Below, piece after piece: positions 53,089-61,339 of a stretch of DNA of 64,000 nucleotides. The notes beneath the pieces are model-generated. The model did no database searches, was not told the origin of the DNA, and saw nothing but the letters and a program-made list of their open reading frames with translations. The stretch comes from an uncultured Mycoplasmatota bacterium (GTDB taxonomy: Bacteria; Bacillota_I; Bacilli_A; RF39; UBA660), in contig URHJ01000002.1 of the NCBI GenBank assembly GCA_900547465.1, forward strand, positions 23,375-87,374, given 5' to 3'. The number at the start of each line of letters is the position of its first letter. The stretch's first letter is position 1. The position numbers and the translations under genes are program-made.

Positions 53089-53496
53089 ATGAAAAATAGA
53101 AGTGAATTACGTGAGATAATTATGAAGGTAATTTATCAAGTAAATATCTTAAAAGAAGGTAATTTAGATTACAATATTAATGAATTAATAAAGGAACAAT
53201 TAGAAATAGAAAATGATTTTGTTAATGAAACTGTTAATGGAATAGTAAAAAATCAAAAAGAAATTGATACTTTGGCAAATAAATATTTAAAGAAATGGAC
53301 TATAGATCGTTTTAATAAAGTTGATCAAGCGATATTATCTATAGGTATATATGAATTAATATATACTGATACTCCTTCTGTAGTAGCAATTAATGAAGCT
53401 TTAGAGTTATCTAAAAAATATAGTGATTTAGATGTTACTAAGATGATTAATGGTGTTTTAGATAATATCTATCATAGTGAGGAACAAAATGGATGA
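53089..53496 (+). CDS. nusB: transcription antitermination factor NusB
   Basis: Binds boxA with NusE (S10) in rRNA antitermination. It has 135 residues, all helical; conserved segments are MKVIYQVNILKEG, LANKYLKKWTIDRFNKVDQAILSIGIYEL and AINEALELSKKYS. ATG 53089 follows CAGGAGGTG. It overlaps xseA. Confidence 0.92.
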   Translation: MKNRSELREIIMKVIYQVNILKEGNLDYNINELIKEQLEIENDFVNETVNGIVKNQKEIDTLANKYLKKWTIDRFNKVDQAILSIGIYELIYTDTPSVVAINEALELSKKYSDLDVTKMINGVLDNIYHSEEQNG

Positions 53497-54742
53497 TAAA
53501 TATATTACTATTACACAGTTAACTAGATATATAAAATATAAAATTGATCAAGATGTTAATTTAAATGAGGTATTTATAAAGGGTGAAATATCTAATTTTA
53601 AAGCTCATACTAGAGGACATTATTATTTTACTTTAAAAGATGAAGGTAGTAGAATTAATGCAATTATGTTCGCAAGTCAAACTAAAAGGCTTAAATTTAT
53701 GCCTGAAGATGGAATGAAAGTTTTAGTAACGGGCAAAATTAGTGTATATGAGGCAAATGGTGGTTATCAAATATATGTTTCTGATATGATTGAAGATGGT
53801 GTTGGTAATTTATATATTGCTTTTGAACAACTAAAAAAGAAATTAGAAAAAGAAGGTTTATTTGATACTAGTACAAAGAAAAAAATACCTAGAATACCAA
53901 GAAAAGTTGGTGTTATAACTGCTCCAACTGGTGCTGCGATAAGGGATATATTATCAACTATAAAAAGAAGGTTTCCACTTACTGAAGTGATTTTATTTCC
54001 TGCGCTTGTTCAGGGAGCTGATGCTGCACCAACTATTGTAAAACAGATAAAAAGAGCAGAAGAATATGATCTTGATACGTTAATAGTAGGTCGTGGTGGT
54101 GGAAGTATAGAAGATATGTGGTGCTTTAATGATGAAGAGGTTGCTTATGCTATCTATAATTGTACTATACCAGTAATTAGTGCGGTAGGTCATGAAATAG
54201 ATTTTACTATTGCTGATTTTGTGGCTGATCTTAGAGCTCCTACACCAACAGGTGCCGCTGAACTTGCAGTTCCAAATGAATTAGATGTACTTAAATATAT
54301 TGATCAGTTAAAGATTAGAAGTGAAAAAGTTACAAAAAACAGAATAGATTTTTTAAGACAAAAACTTAGTGAAGTAACTAATAAATATATATTAAAAAAT
54401 CCAATTAGTATTTATGAAGTTAAGGAACAACAATTTGATACGTTATTAGAAAAATTAAAATATAGTATGTCTGGACTATATCAGTCTAAGGAAAAAGAAC
54501 TTTTGAAAGTTACTAGTAGTTATATATTTAGAGAACCTACAAAACTAATTGATAATAAGAAAAATAAATATATAAATATATTAGCTAAATTAGAAGCATT
54601 GTCACCAATTTCTACAATAAAAAGAGGATATGCAGTTACAAGATTAGGTGATAAAGTAATAACAAGTGTAAAAGATATAAAAAAAGATGATAAATTAAAT
54701 ATAGAACTAGCAGATGGTTCTTGTGATGTTAAAGTTATATAA
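53489..54742 (+). CDS. xseA: exodeoxyribonuclease VII large subunit
   Basis: Catalytic subunit of a single-strand-specific DNA nuclease. It has an N-terminal OB fold (FIKGEISNFKAHTRGHYYFTLKD), the conserved VGRGGGSIEDMWCFNDE and AVGHEIDFTIADFVADLRAPTPTGAAE region, and a C-terminal coiled coil. It has 417 residues. ATG 53489 overlaps the end of nusB and is preferred to the GTG 12 bases earlier, which lies in the ribosome binding site. Confidence 0.96.
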   Translation: MDDKYITITQLTRYIKYKIDQDVNLNEVFIKGEISNFKAHTRGHYYFTLKDEGSRINAIMFASQTKRLKFMPEDGMKVLVTGKISVYEANGGYQIYVSDMIEDGVGNLYIAFEQLKKKLEKEGLFDTSTKKKIPRIPRKVGVITAPTGAAIRDILSTIKRRFPLTEVILFPALVQGADAAPTIVKQIKRAEEYDLDTLIVGRGGGSIEDMWCFNDEEVAYAIYNCTIPVISAVGHEIDFTIADFVADLRAPTPTGAAELAVPNELDVLKYIDQLKIRSEKVTKNRIDFLRQKLSEVTNKYILKNPISIYEVKEQQFDTLLEKLKYSMSGLYQSKEKELLKVTSSYIFREPTKLIDNKKNKYINILAKLEALSPISTIKRGYAVTRLGDKVITSVKDIKKDDKLNIELADGSCDVKVI

Positions 54743-54753
54743 TAGGAGGATTT

Positions 54754-54984
54754 ATGGCAGAAAAAAAAGAAAAAAGTTTTGAAGAAAACTTAGAACAATT
54801 GGAAGGAATAGTAAAGAAATTGGAAAGTGGAGATATTCCGTTAGATGATGCAATAAAAGAGTTTAATCAAGCAATGGATTTAGCAAAGCTATGTGATGAA
54901 AAACTAAAAAAAGCAGAAAAATCACTTACTAAAATTGTTAAAGAAGATGGAAGTTTGGAAGATTTTGCTGCAGAAAAAGAATAA
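54754..54984 (+). CDS. xseB: exodeoxyribonuclease VII small subunit
   Basis: A 76-residue helical protein with FEENLEQLEGIVKKLESGDIPLDDAIKEF, the family core. Wraps the XseA coiled coil. It starts 11 bases after xseA and ends the operon at a terminator. Confidence 0.95.
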   Translation: MAEKKEKSFEENLEQLEGIVKKLESGDIPLDDAIKEFNQAMDLAKLCDEKLKKAEKSLTKIVKEDGSLEDFAAEKE

Positions 54985-54999
54985 TGATTTTTAAATTAG

Positions 55000-55032
55000 A
55001 GTACATATCTTTATTTGTTGTGTACTTTTTTT
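55000..55032 (+). terminator. intrinsic terminator after xseB
   Basis: AGTACA/TGTACT stem with a 15-base loop, then T. Confidence 0.65.
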
Positions 55033-55033
55033 A

Positions 55034-55062
55034 TTGACAGTTTTATTCCCTTTTCATATAAT
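55034..55062 (+). promoter_or_regulatory. consensus sigma-A promoter
   Basis: TTGACA (55034-55039), 17 bases, TATAAT (55057-55062): a perfect match to both boxes and spacing. It drives the HExxH gene 24 bases downstream. Confidence 0.9.
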
Positions 55063-55085
55063 ATAGACCACAAAGAAGGGGTATA

Positions 55086-56024
55086 ATGGAAAAAACAGGA
55101 TTTAATTTAGATGAGTATAAAAAAATAAAAGAATTGTTAGAACAAAACTTATATAATACACCATCTTTTATTAAAAATAACATTTCCTATTTTTATGGAC
55201 TATTAAAGGACAATTGTAGTGATGTCATACATTATAAGGCAGTAATTGGCCCTCATGAATATGTACCATTGGAGGAAAGTATTTTATTAGTTCATTCATT
55301 TTTAGGAGAAATTTCTTCAAAATATAATGATTTTTTTACCAAAGATTATAATAATGGTATTTTTGATTTTAGTGCTCTTTCATCTTTTTGTAAATATGAT
55401 TCTTTAAATGACAAATACACTATAGGAGTAAAATCTACTGAAACATTAGATGATGCGGTAATATTATTGCATGAATATGTTCATTTACTTTCTAGAAAGT
55501 CTAGAAATTTTTGTAAATCTGATATTACATATAAATTTTATGCTGAGCTTGCGCCAATATTGAGTGAGTTTATGTTTAGAGATTATTTAATTAAAGAAGG
55601 ATATAAACCTATGGAGGTCGCAATGACTTTAAACCAAAGGCTACTATGCTTTAAAAATAATGTTATAACTTTCAATCATTTTTCTAAGATTTTTATGTTA
55701 TTGGATAATGATATTAGTATTGATAATGAGTTTAAAGATAAAATAATGACTTTTTGCGAATCTAATAAAAATGTTACGAATGGTTTTTCTATAATACATA
55801 CATGTCAAACTATGGTTGCTTCTTCTTTATATAAAAATGGTGCTACTAAAGACAAATTATATGGTTTAATAGAAAATCTTACTACAACATCTTTAGATGA
55901 ATATAATCGATTGATTGGTTTTTCTCCGTTAGATATTGATAAAGATAAGAATTTTTTCGTGGAGAGTTTGAATGAATCCTTGAATACAATTGAAATTCCT
56001 AAACAATACGTTAGGACAAAATAG
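55086..56024 (+). CDS. putative zinc-dependent peptidase (HExxH protein)
   Basis: A 312-residue soluble protein with HEYVH in VILLHEYVHLLSRKS (about residues 134-148), a HExxH zinc site, followed about 30 residues later by YAELAPILSEF, whose Glu could be the third ligand. This layout (HExxH then a downstream Glu) is that of gluzincins such as M3-type peptidases, but overall similarity is not recognised. It may process a peptide. A perfect promoter precedes it, so it is probably well expressed. It starts a cluster of unknown genes between xseB and spoIVB. Confidence 0.6.
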   Translation: MEKTGFNLDEYKKIKELLEQNLYNTPSFIKNNISYFYGLLKDNCSDVIHYKAVIGPHEYVPLEESILLVHSFLGEISSKYNDFFTKDYNNGIFDFSALSSFCKYDSLNDKYTIGVKSTETLDDAVILLHEYVHLLSRKSRNFCKSDITYKFYAELAPILSEFMFRDYLIKEGYKPMEVAMTLNQRLLCFKNNVITFNHFSKIFMLLDNDISIDNEFKDKIMTFCESNKNVTNGFSIIHTCQTMVASSLYKNGATKDKLYGLIENLTTTSLDEYNRLIGFSPLDIDKDKNFFVESLNESLNTIEIPKQYVRTK

Positions 56025-56085
56025 GAAATACTTTACATTTTCTTATTTTTATGGTATAATATGCAACAATATTGGAGGGGTAAAG

Positions 56086-57072
56086 ATGGAATTTATAATA
56101 TTAGATTTAGATGATGAAATATCTTCAGAAGAGATTTTTGAGGTTATTTCTAAAAATCATAATACATCTATGTTAATTGATAAGGAAGTAAAGAAGTTAA
56201 AAGAACTATCTAGTAAAAGTACTAAAAGAGTAGAAGATGATAATAAGACACCTGAAAAAGAAATGATTTACGATGAAGCAGATGAAGTTAACTCTGAATT
56301 AGATGATAAAGTAGATTATTATAATTATTTAATATCTTCTATTGATGATTGTGAGGATTTACAAGATCAAATTGAAAGTAGTCTTCCAAACCCTAATACA
56401 GGTGATTATAAGACGATAGTATTAAGGTTAAAGTTAAAATTACTTAAAAGTATAAAAGAGACAGCAGATTTTATTTCTGAATGTAGAGAAGAATTTGATG
56501 ATGAAGATTTAGAAGAATACAAAGAAGAAATTAGATTATGTAGTAAAAAGTTAGAAATATTAAAATCTGAGAGCAATGAAGAAGTAAACGAAAATAAAAC
56601 TTCAACTAAAAACAACTTTTTCTTTCCAGTTTCTAGTATGGGAAATATAAGAGTAATTGACGAAATAGAAAAAATTTCAAAAAGTAGTCCTGAGTTTTGT
56701 ATTGAGTTTATAGAGTTATTTCAATCTATTGAAGATGGAAGCTTTAAAAGAGTAAAAAGATTTTTAAATAATAATAAACTTGTTGGTATATCAGAAGTAC
56801 GTGGTTTTAAACCAAGAGTTGTGTTTGATCGTATTGGCAAAAATGATTATGTAATAATTACAGCATTTCTTAAAAAATGTGATAATGATAGAGGATACAA
56901 AGATTCTTTAGAATTAAAAATACAAAAGTATATGAGTCAAAGAGATAACATAGTTAAAAGATTAAATAATCCAGAATATAGAGCTTTAAATGAACAATAT
57001 ACTAATGAGTTGTTTGGAAAATTAGGTTATAATAAGGAAGACTCTAAGAGTGTAGAAAAGAGGTTAGGCTAA
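56086..57072 (+). CDS. unknown protein with a C-terminal HigB/Gp49-like domain
   Basis: A 328-residue protein. The first 200 residues are acidic and helical with a coiled-coil look. From about residue 190 the sequence follows the RelE/HigB toxin fold: INDEIEKI-like helix, FKRVKRFLNNNKLVGISEVRG, KPRVVFDRIGKNDYVIITAFLKKCDND, matching the lyElR...RvlYf...ivlLhgFxKK pattern. Whether it is a toxin is not known; no antitoxin with an HTH is next to it. ATG 56086 follows TTGGAGGGG, with TATAAT at 56055-56060. It overlaps the next gene by one base. Confidence 0.55.
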   Translation: MEFIILDLDDEISSEEIFEVISKNHNTSMLIDKEVKKLKELSSKSTKRVEDDNKTPEKEMIYDEADEVNSELDDKVDYYNYLISSIDDCEDLQDQIESSLPNPNTGDYKTIVLRLKLKLLKSIKETADFISECREEFDDEDLEEYKEEIRLCSKKLEILKSESNEEVNENKTSTKNNFFFPVSSMGNIRVIDEIEKISKSSPEFCIEFIELFQSIEDGSFKRVKRFLNNNKLVGISEVRGFKPRVVFDRIGKNDYVIITAFLKKCDNDRGYKDSLELKIQKYMSQRDNIVKRLNNPEYRALNEQYTNELFGKLGYNKEDSKSVEKRLG

Positions 57073-57479
57073 TGTTTAACGAATTGATAAAGGAACTTGA
57101 AGATGCAAAGAAGAAACTAGAAGAAAAATTAGTTAGTAAAGATAAAGATCATGAAGCTGAATTTTTTAGAGAATTTTCGGAAAATTATAATATATCTGGT
57201 GCAAATGGGTTAAGTAAACTAAAAACTACAGATTTTATGATTGCGTCAATCTGTACAAATTATAAAGATTTAGACTTTAATTATGTGTATGATAACATAA
57301 GTGATATGAGTGAATTTTTAAACACTGCTAACCCTGAAGAATTGAATAATTGTTTTGAAACTATTTCTGGCTTATTGGACATCTACGAGAATTATAATGA
57401 ATTTCAGGAAACTAAAGACCTAATTTTTAGTACATTTGGAGATAATCCGATTGTGCCATTAATTTTAAAAAAACTATGA
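57072..57479 (+). CDS. unknown protein, N-terminal part of a probably frameshifted gene
   Basis: A 135-residue acidic helical protein with an N-terminal coiled coil (ELIKELEDAKKKLEEKL). It overlaps the preceding stop (TAATG). It ends VPLILKKL at TGA 57477-57479 after a run of seven A (57467-57473). With six A, the frame would read on as KNYDSILKVVLNIPDNSEAV and join the next frame without any gap, so the two are probably one gene of about 610 residues. Confidence 0.6.
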   Translation: MFNELIKELEDAKKKLEEKLVSKDKDHEAEFFREFSENYNISGANGLSKLKTTDFMIASICTNYKDLDFNYVYDNISDMSEFLNTANPEELNNCFETISGLLDIYENYNEFQETKDLIFSTFGDNPIVPLILKKL

Positions 57480-57534
57480 TTCAATATTAAAAGTTGTTCT
57501 TAATATTCCAGATAACAGTGAAGCTGTAAAAACT

Positions 57535-58908
57535 TTGGCATTAACCACTTCTTTAAAGAATATGCAATCCGAAAAAGCTGAGTTAAATGAATTTTTATGT
57601 GAAATGGCAGAGGCTACTGGAGGTAAAGTAAAAGATAAGTATGTGAATAGACATTTCACAAAATATACTAATGAAGCATATAATCTAAAAAATATATTAG
57701 AGGATATGAAAAAAATTGAGGAATATACTAATCAAATAGTACACGAGAATAAAGTAGAGAAAAAAGCTTTAAAGAAAGAACTTAAATTATATGATGAAGT
57801 AATATCCTTTATGAGATTAAGTGAAGGTAGGGAAGAGATATATAATTTGCCTGATGCTTTATTAAAAATAAAAGATGAAGAAGTTAAGAAAAAGATATTA
57901 ATCAAAATATATGAAAATAATAATAAAAAATATTTAAAACAACAAGAAGAATATAATAAAATTTCTAAAAATTCTTATACTCAATATCAATTATTATTTA
58001 AAAAATACGGACTTGATATTAATTCATATACAATAGATCAAAATTTGGATATTGCTACGGTTGCAGATACTTTGGAAAAACTATCAAAAATAGAATTAGA
58101 TAAAGATGTTATTCTAGATGTATTAAATGGTTCTAGCATATCATCAATAAATTCAATATATGATTATTTATCTAAAGGGTATATTTCACAAGAATTTGTA
58201 AAAAATAATATAGATATTTTTAATACTAGTTATGATGATTTGATAAATAATATTGCTAATTTCTTAGACAAGAATATTTCTGTTTCTTTAATTCAAAAAT
58301 GTGAAAATAATTTAAATAAAGATTCTGATTTAGTGAAAAGAAATATTGATAGCTTAGAAGAATATGATTTATTGAAATATCTAAAGAAAACTACTAATAA
58401 TATATTTGTAAGTGAAGAAAATTTAACTAAAAGAATTGATGGTCTATTAGAACTTGGATTTGAAAGTAAATTAAAAGAAGGATTAGATCTACTTAACTAT
58501 GATTTAGATTCTATTAAAAAAATTAAACTTTGTATTGAACTTGGTGTAAATATAAATGAAATTGATAGTATGTTAGTTAATGGTTTAAGTAATATTCCTA
58601 ATGATAGTTTATCAGATTATTTATATAGTGCGGTAGAATATAATAAACCTGTATCTGATTTAGTTAAATCTAAAGATGAGTTTTTGGACAGTCTTTCAGA
58701 ATATGAAGATGGAAAACGTTTATATAATATAGATGGTGTACTAATTTCTAAAAATAAAGTAAAAAGAGCATTCTCAAAGATTGATACAAATGAGGTTAGT
58801 ACAAGTACTGTTTATGATATTATTACAGCTAATACAATTTTAAATGATAGTGAATGTGAAAGAATAGTTTCTGCTATTAGTAATAAGAAAGATTTAATAA
58901 AAAAATAA
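57535..58908 (+). CDS. unknown helical protein, C-terminal part of a probably frameshifted gene
   Basis: At least 457 residues, nearly all alpha-helix, with repeated Leu-rich units in the second half (for example GLLELGFESKLKEGLDLLNYDLDSIKKI), suggestive of a helical repeat. The apparent start is TTG 57535 with no ribosome binding site; coding-like sequence in this frame extends back to 57469. This supports read-through from the upstream part. No known domain was recognised. Confidence 0.6.
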   Translation: MALTTSLKNMQSEKAELNEFLCEMAEATGGKVKDKYVNRHFTKYTNEAYNLKNILEDMKKIEEYTNQIVHENKVEKKALKKELKLYDEVISFMRLSEGREEIYNLPDALLKIKDEEVKKKILIKIYENNNKKYLKQQEEYNKISKNSYTQYQLLFKKYGLDINSYTIDQNLDIATVADTLEKLSKIELDKDVILDVLNGSSISSINSIYDYLSKGYISQEFVKNNIDIFNTSYDDLINNIANFLDKNISVSLIQKCENNLNKDSDLVKRNIDSLEEYDLLKYLKKTTNNIFVSEENLTKRIDGLLELGFESKLKEGLDLLNYDLDSIKKIKLCIELGVNINEIDSMLVNGLSNIPNDSLSDYLYSAVEYNKPVSDLVKSKDEFLDSLSEYEDGKRLYNIDGVLISKNKVKRAFSKIDTNEVSTSTVYDIITANTILNDSECERIVSAISNKKDLIKK

Positions 58909-59042
58909 AAATGTAATAATTGGTAATAATATTAATATTTAGATATAATAATAATTATTATTGATTGGTAATTTTTCCTTAAAATAATTTTTAATAATTA
59001 GAAGAAGATAATAGTGTAGTCAGTTTTTAATGAGGTGATTTT

Positions 59043-60026
59043 ATGAAAATTAAAAACATGCTACTACATTTTATGGTTCTTCTTCTTTTTATTGTGCCAC
59101 TAAATGTATTTGCTTATTCTTCTTATTTAATTCCAGGAGGAGAAACAGTTGGAATTGAGGTTAATTCGAAAGGAGTATTAGTAGTAGGATTTTATAAAGT
59201 GAATTCTTCATATATAGGAAGAGATGCTGGTTTCTTAGTAGGAGATAAAATAACTAAAATAAATAATCAAGATATTGTTGATATTTCTTCTATGTTAGAA
59301 ATTATTAATAAGTTAGATACTAATACAGTAGATTTTACAATTTTAAGAGATAATCAAGTTAAAAATATTTCTTTAGAACTAAAAAAAGATCAGGATAATG
59401 TTTTAAAAACTGGTCTTTATGTTAAAGATAATATTACAGGCATAGGAACTCTTACATATATAGATCCTGAAACTAAATTATTTGGTGCACTTGGACACGA
59501 AATAGATGAAAAAACTACTGCATCTAAGTTTGATATAAGGGATGGAATTATTTTTGGAGCAAATGTAGTTGGAATTGATAAGAGTAGTAATGGAGATGCC
59601 GGAGAAAAAGAAGCTAGATATGATAAAACGAAAGTTTTTGGTAAGATTACAGGAAATGATATATCGGGAATATTTGGATCATATACTAGTGGAATTGATG
59701 ATAGCAATAAAATAGAGGTATGTGAAGCAAAGGATGTTAAGACAGGCGCGGCTACAATTAGAACTGTTATTGAGGGTGATAAGGTAGAGTCATTTGACAT
59801 TAATATTTTAAAACTAGATGATACTAGCGAAACTAAGAATATATTATTTGAAGTTGTTGATAAGAGACTATTAGAAAGCGCTGGAGGTATCGTACAGGGA
59901 ATGAGTGGGTCACCAATTATTCAGGATAATAAGATCGTTGGAGCTGTTACACACGTTATAGTAAATGATACTAAAAAAGGATATGGTATATTTATTACAA
60001 CAATGTTAAAAGAAGGAGAGAATTAG
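59043..60026 (+). CDS. spoIVB: SpoIVB serine peptidase
   Basis: Forespore-made protease (family S55) that crosses the septum and triggers pro-sigma K processing in the mother cell. It has a signal peptide or membrane anchor (residues 1-24), a PDZ domain (about 55-120) and the S55 domain: His in FGALGHEI (residue 152), Asp in VVDKRLL (about 273) and Ser in VQGMSGSPI (residue 290). It has 327 residues, about 100 shorter than the Bacillus protein, mostly N-terminal. In B. subtilis spoIVB lies downstream of the xseAB region, as here. The 135 bases upstream are AT-rich; I could not make out a sigma F/G promoter with confidence. Confidence 0.93.
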   Translation: MKIKNMLLHFMVLLLFIVPLNVFAYSSYLIPGGETVGIEVNSKGVLVVGFYKVNSSYIGRDAGFLVGDKITKINNQDIVDISSMLEIINKLDTNTVDFTILRDNQVKNISLELKKDQDNVLKTGLYVKDNITGIGTLTYIDPETKLFGALGHEIDEKTTASKFDIRDGIIFGANVVGIDKSSNGDAGEKEARYDKTKVFGKITGNDISGIFGSYTSGIDDSNKIEVCEAKDVKTGAATIRTVIEGDKVESFDINILKLDDTSETKNILFEVVDKRLLESAGGIVQGMSGSPIIQDNKIVGAVTHVIVNDTKKGYGIFITTMLKEGEN

Positions 60027-60040
60027 TTTTCTCTCTTTTT
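60013..60040 (+). terminator. intrinsic terminator overlapping the spoIVB stop
   Basis: AAGGAGAGAA/TTCTCTCTTT stem with a 6-base loop (one G-T pair) and T. Confidence 0.8.
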
Positions 60041-60083
60041 GTATATTTTTTATAATTTGTGTAATCCTAAAAATGGTGATTAT

Positions 60084-60800
60084 ATGAATATAGATTATAA
60101 TGAGGCTTTTATGATTATACCTCGTAGTATTATTTCACTTATTGTGCTTTTTTTAATAACTAAGTTAATAGGTAAAAAACAAGTGTCTGAGCTTAGTTTA
60201 TTTGATTATGTAATTGGTATTTCTATTGGTAATTATACAGCTGAAATGGTTATGAATTTTGATAATCAATATATAAATGGAATTATTGCTATGTTATGTT
60301 TTGGTTTAATTTCTTATTTGGTTTCTATTTTATCAATGAAAAGCATAGTTTTAAGAAGATTTTTTATAGGTGTACCTACTGTTGTTATCCAAAATGGTAA
60401 AATAAGCTTAGAAGCTCTAAAAAAGGCTAAAATGGATATAAATGATTTACTTGAACAATGTAGAGTTCTTGGATATTTTGATATTTCTGAAATAAGTTAT
60501 GGAATAATAGAAGTAAATGGAGAATTATCAGTACTTCCAAAGAGTGATTATAAGGTTCCTACTTTAAAAGATTTAAATATTAAAGATAATAAATCTTATT
60601 TAAGCTCTAATGTTATTATTGATGGTAAGTTAATGGAGAAAAACTTAAAAAATTCAAATAAAGGTAAGAAGTGGTTAGATACTGAATTGAAAAAACAGGG
60701 GTATTCATCATATGATAATATTTTACTTGCTACTATAACAAATGATAATTTATCTGTGTTTGAAAAAGATTATCAAAAACAGATAGAAGTACTAGAATAA
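60084..60800 (+). CDS. DUF421 membrane protein (YetF family)
   Basis: A 238-residue protein with three N-terminal membrane helices and the DUF421 segments KLIGKKQVSELSLFDYVIGISIGN and VVIQNGKI, then a soluble domain with YGIIEVNGELSVLPK. Some YetF-type proteins are in the spore inner membrane and affect germination; this one sits between spoIVB and spoIIM, in line with a sporulation link (inference). ATG 60084 follows GGTGAT. Confidence 0.85.
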   Translation: MNIDYNEAFMIIPRSIISLIVLFLITKLIGKKQVSELSLFDYVIGISIGNYTAEMVMNFDNQYINGIIAMLCFGLISYLVSILSMKSIVLRRFFIGVPTVVIQNGKISLEALKKAKMDINDLLEQCRVLGYFDISEISYGIIEVNGELSVLPKSDYKVPTLKDLNIKDNKSYLSSNVIIDGKLMEKNLKNSNKGKKWLDTELKKQGYSSYDNILLATITNDNLSVFEKDYQKQIEVLE

Positions 60801-60846
60801 ATGATAAATTTATAGTATAATATAGTGCTTAGATGGAGTTGATTAT

Positions 60847-61128
60847 ATGAAAGTATGGAGCAAAGTTAAATTTAAGAATTCAGATAAAAATGTAAACTTA
60901 ATAGCAAAAACATTAACTAATTATATATGTCATGATAATTTTGTTTATCAAAAGTTAGGTAAGGAAGCTCAAACTTATTTACAACAAGATTTAGCTAATA
61001 AAGTAGCTGGTATATTAATGTTATATTATGCTAAAGATTATAAAAGAATTAGTGATATTGTAAATAAATATAACGTATCATCTCATATAGAAGTAATACC
61101 TGAAATAGAAGGTTATATACAAAAATAA
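60847..61128 (+). CDS. unknown 93-residue protein
   Basis: I do not recognise it. It is a small, soluble, mainly helical protein (for example LAKTLTNYICHDNFVYQKL and LANKVAGILMLYYAKDYKR). It has a TATAAT -10 just upstream and a terminator just downstream, so it is a single-gene unit. Confidence 0.6.
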   Translation: MKVWSKVKFKNSDKNVNLIAKTLTNYICHDNFVYQKLGKEAQTYLQQDLANKVAGILMLYYAKDYKRISDIVNKYNVSSHIEVIPEIEGYIQK

Positions 61129-61154
61129 AAGAGCATCGTATGATGTTCTTTTAT
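61127..61154. terminator. terminator shared by two convergent small genes
   Basis: An 11-bp stem AAAAGAGCATC/GATGTTCTTTT (one G-T pair), loop 4. It also overlaps the stop of the small - strand gene. Confidence 0.8.
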
Positions 61155-61237
61155 ATATAGATTAATACACTTAAGAATGTAAGAATCATTACTACAGTGA
61201 TAATTATAGATATTATTTTTACCATTTTATTACTCAT
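61151..61237 (-). CDS. 28-residue single-helix membrane protein
   Basis: Reads MSNKMVKIISIIITVV, then a hydrophobic end MILTFLSVLIYI. ATG 61237 is preceded by a good site (GAGGTG, 8 bases before). It has a charged start and one membrane helix, and resembles the Prli42 stressosome-associated miniprotein (MTNKK..., about 31 residues) and other Bacillota microproteins such as DUF4044. It fills most of the gap between the unknown gene and spoIIM. Confidence 0.6.
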   Translation of the reverse strand: MSNKMVKIISIIITVVMILTFLSVLIYI

Positions 61238-61339
61238 TTTTAGACACCTCATATTAATTATAAAGTAAATGTCGATAAAAGTAAATTTGTTTTTTGAATT
61301 ACTTATATTATTAATTCATATTCTTTTATAGGTGATAAG

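Noticed and set aside
58909..59042. Sigma F/G promoter in front of spoIVB
   Set aside because: The gap is too AT-rich to single out a convincing -35/-10 pair by eye.
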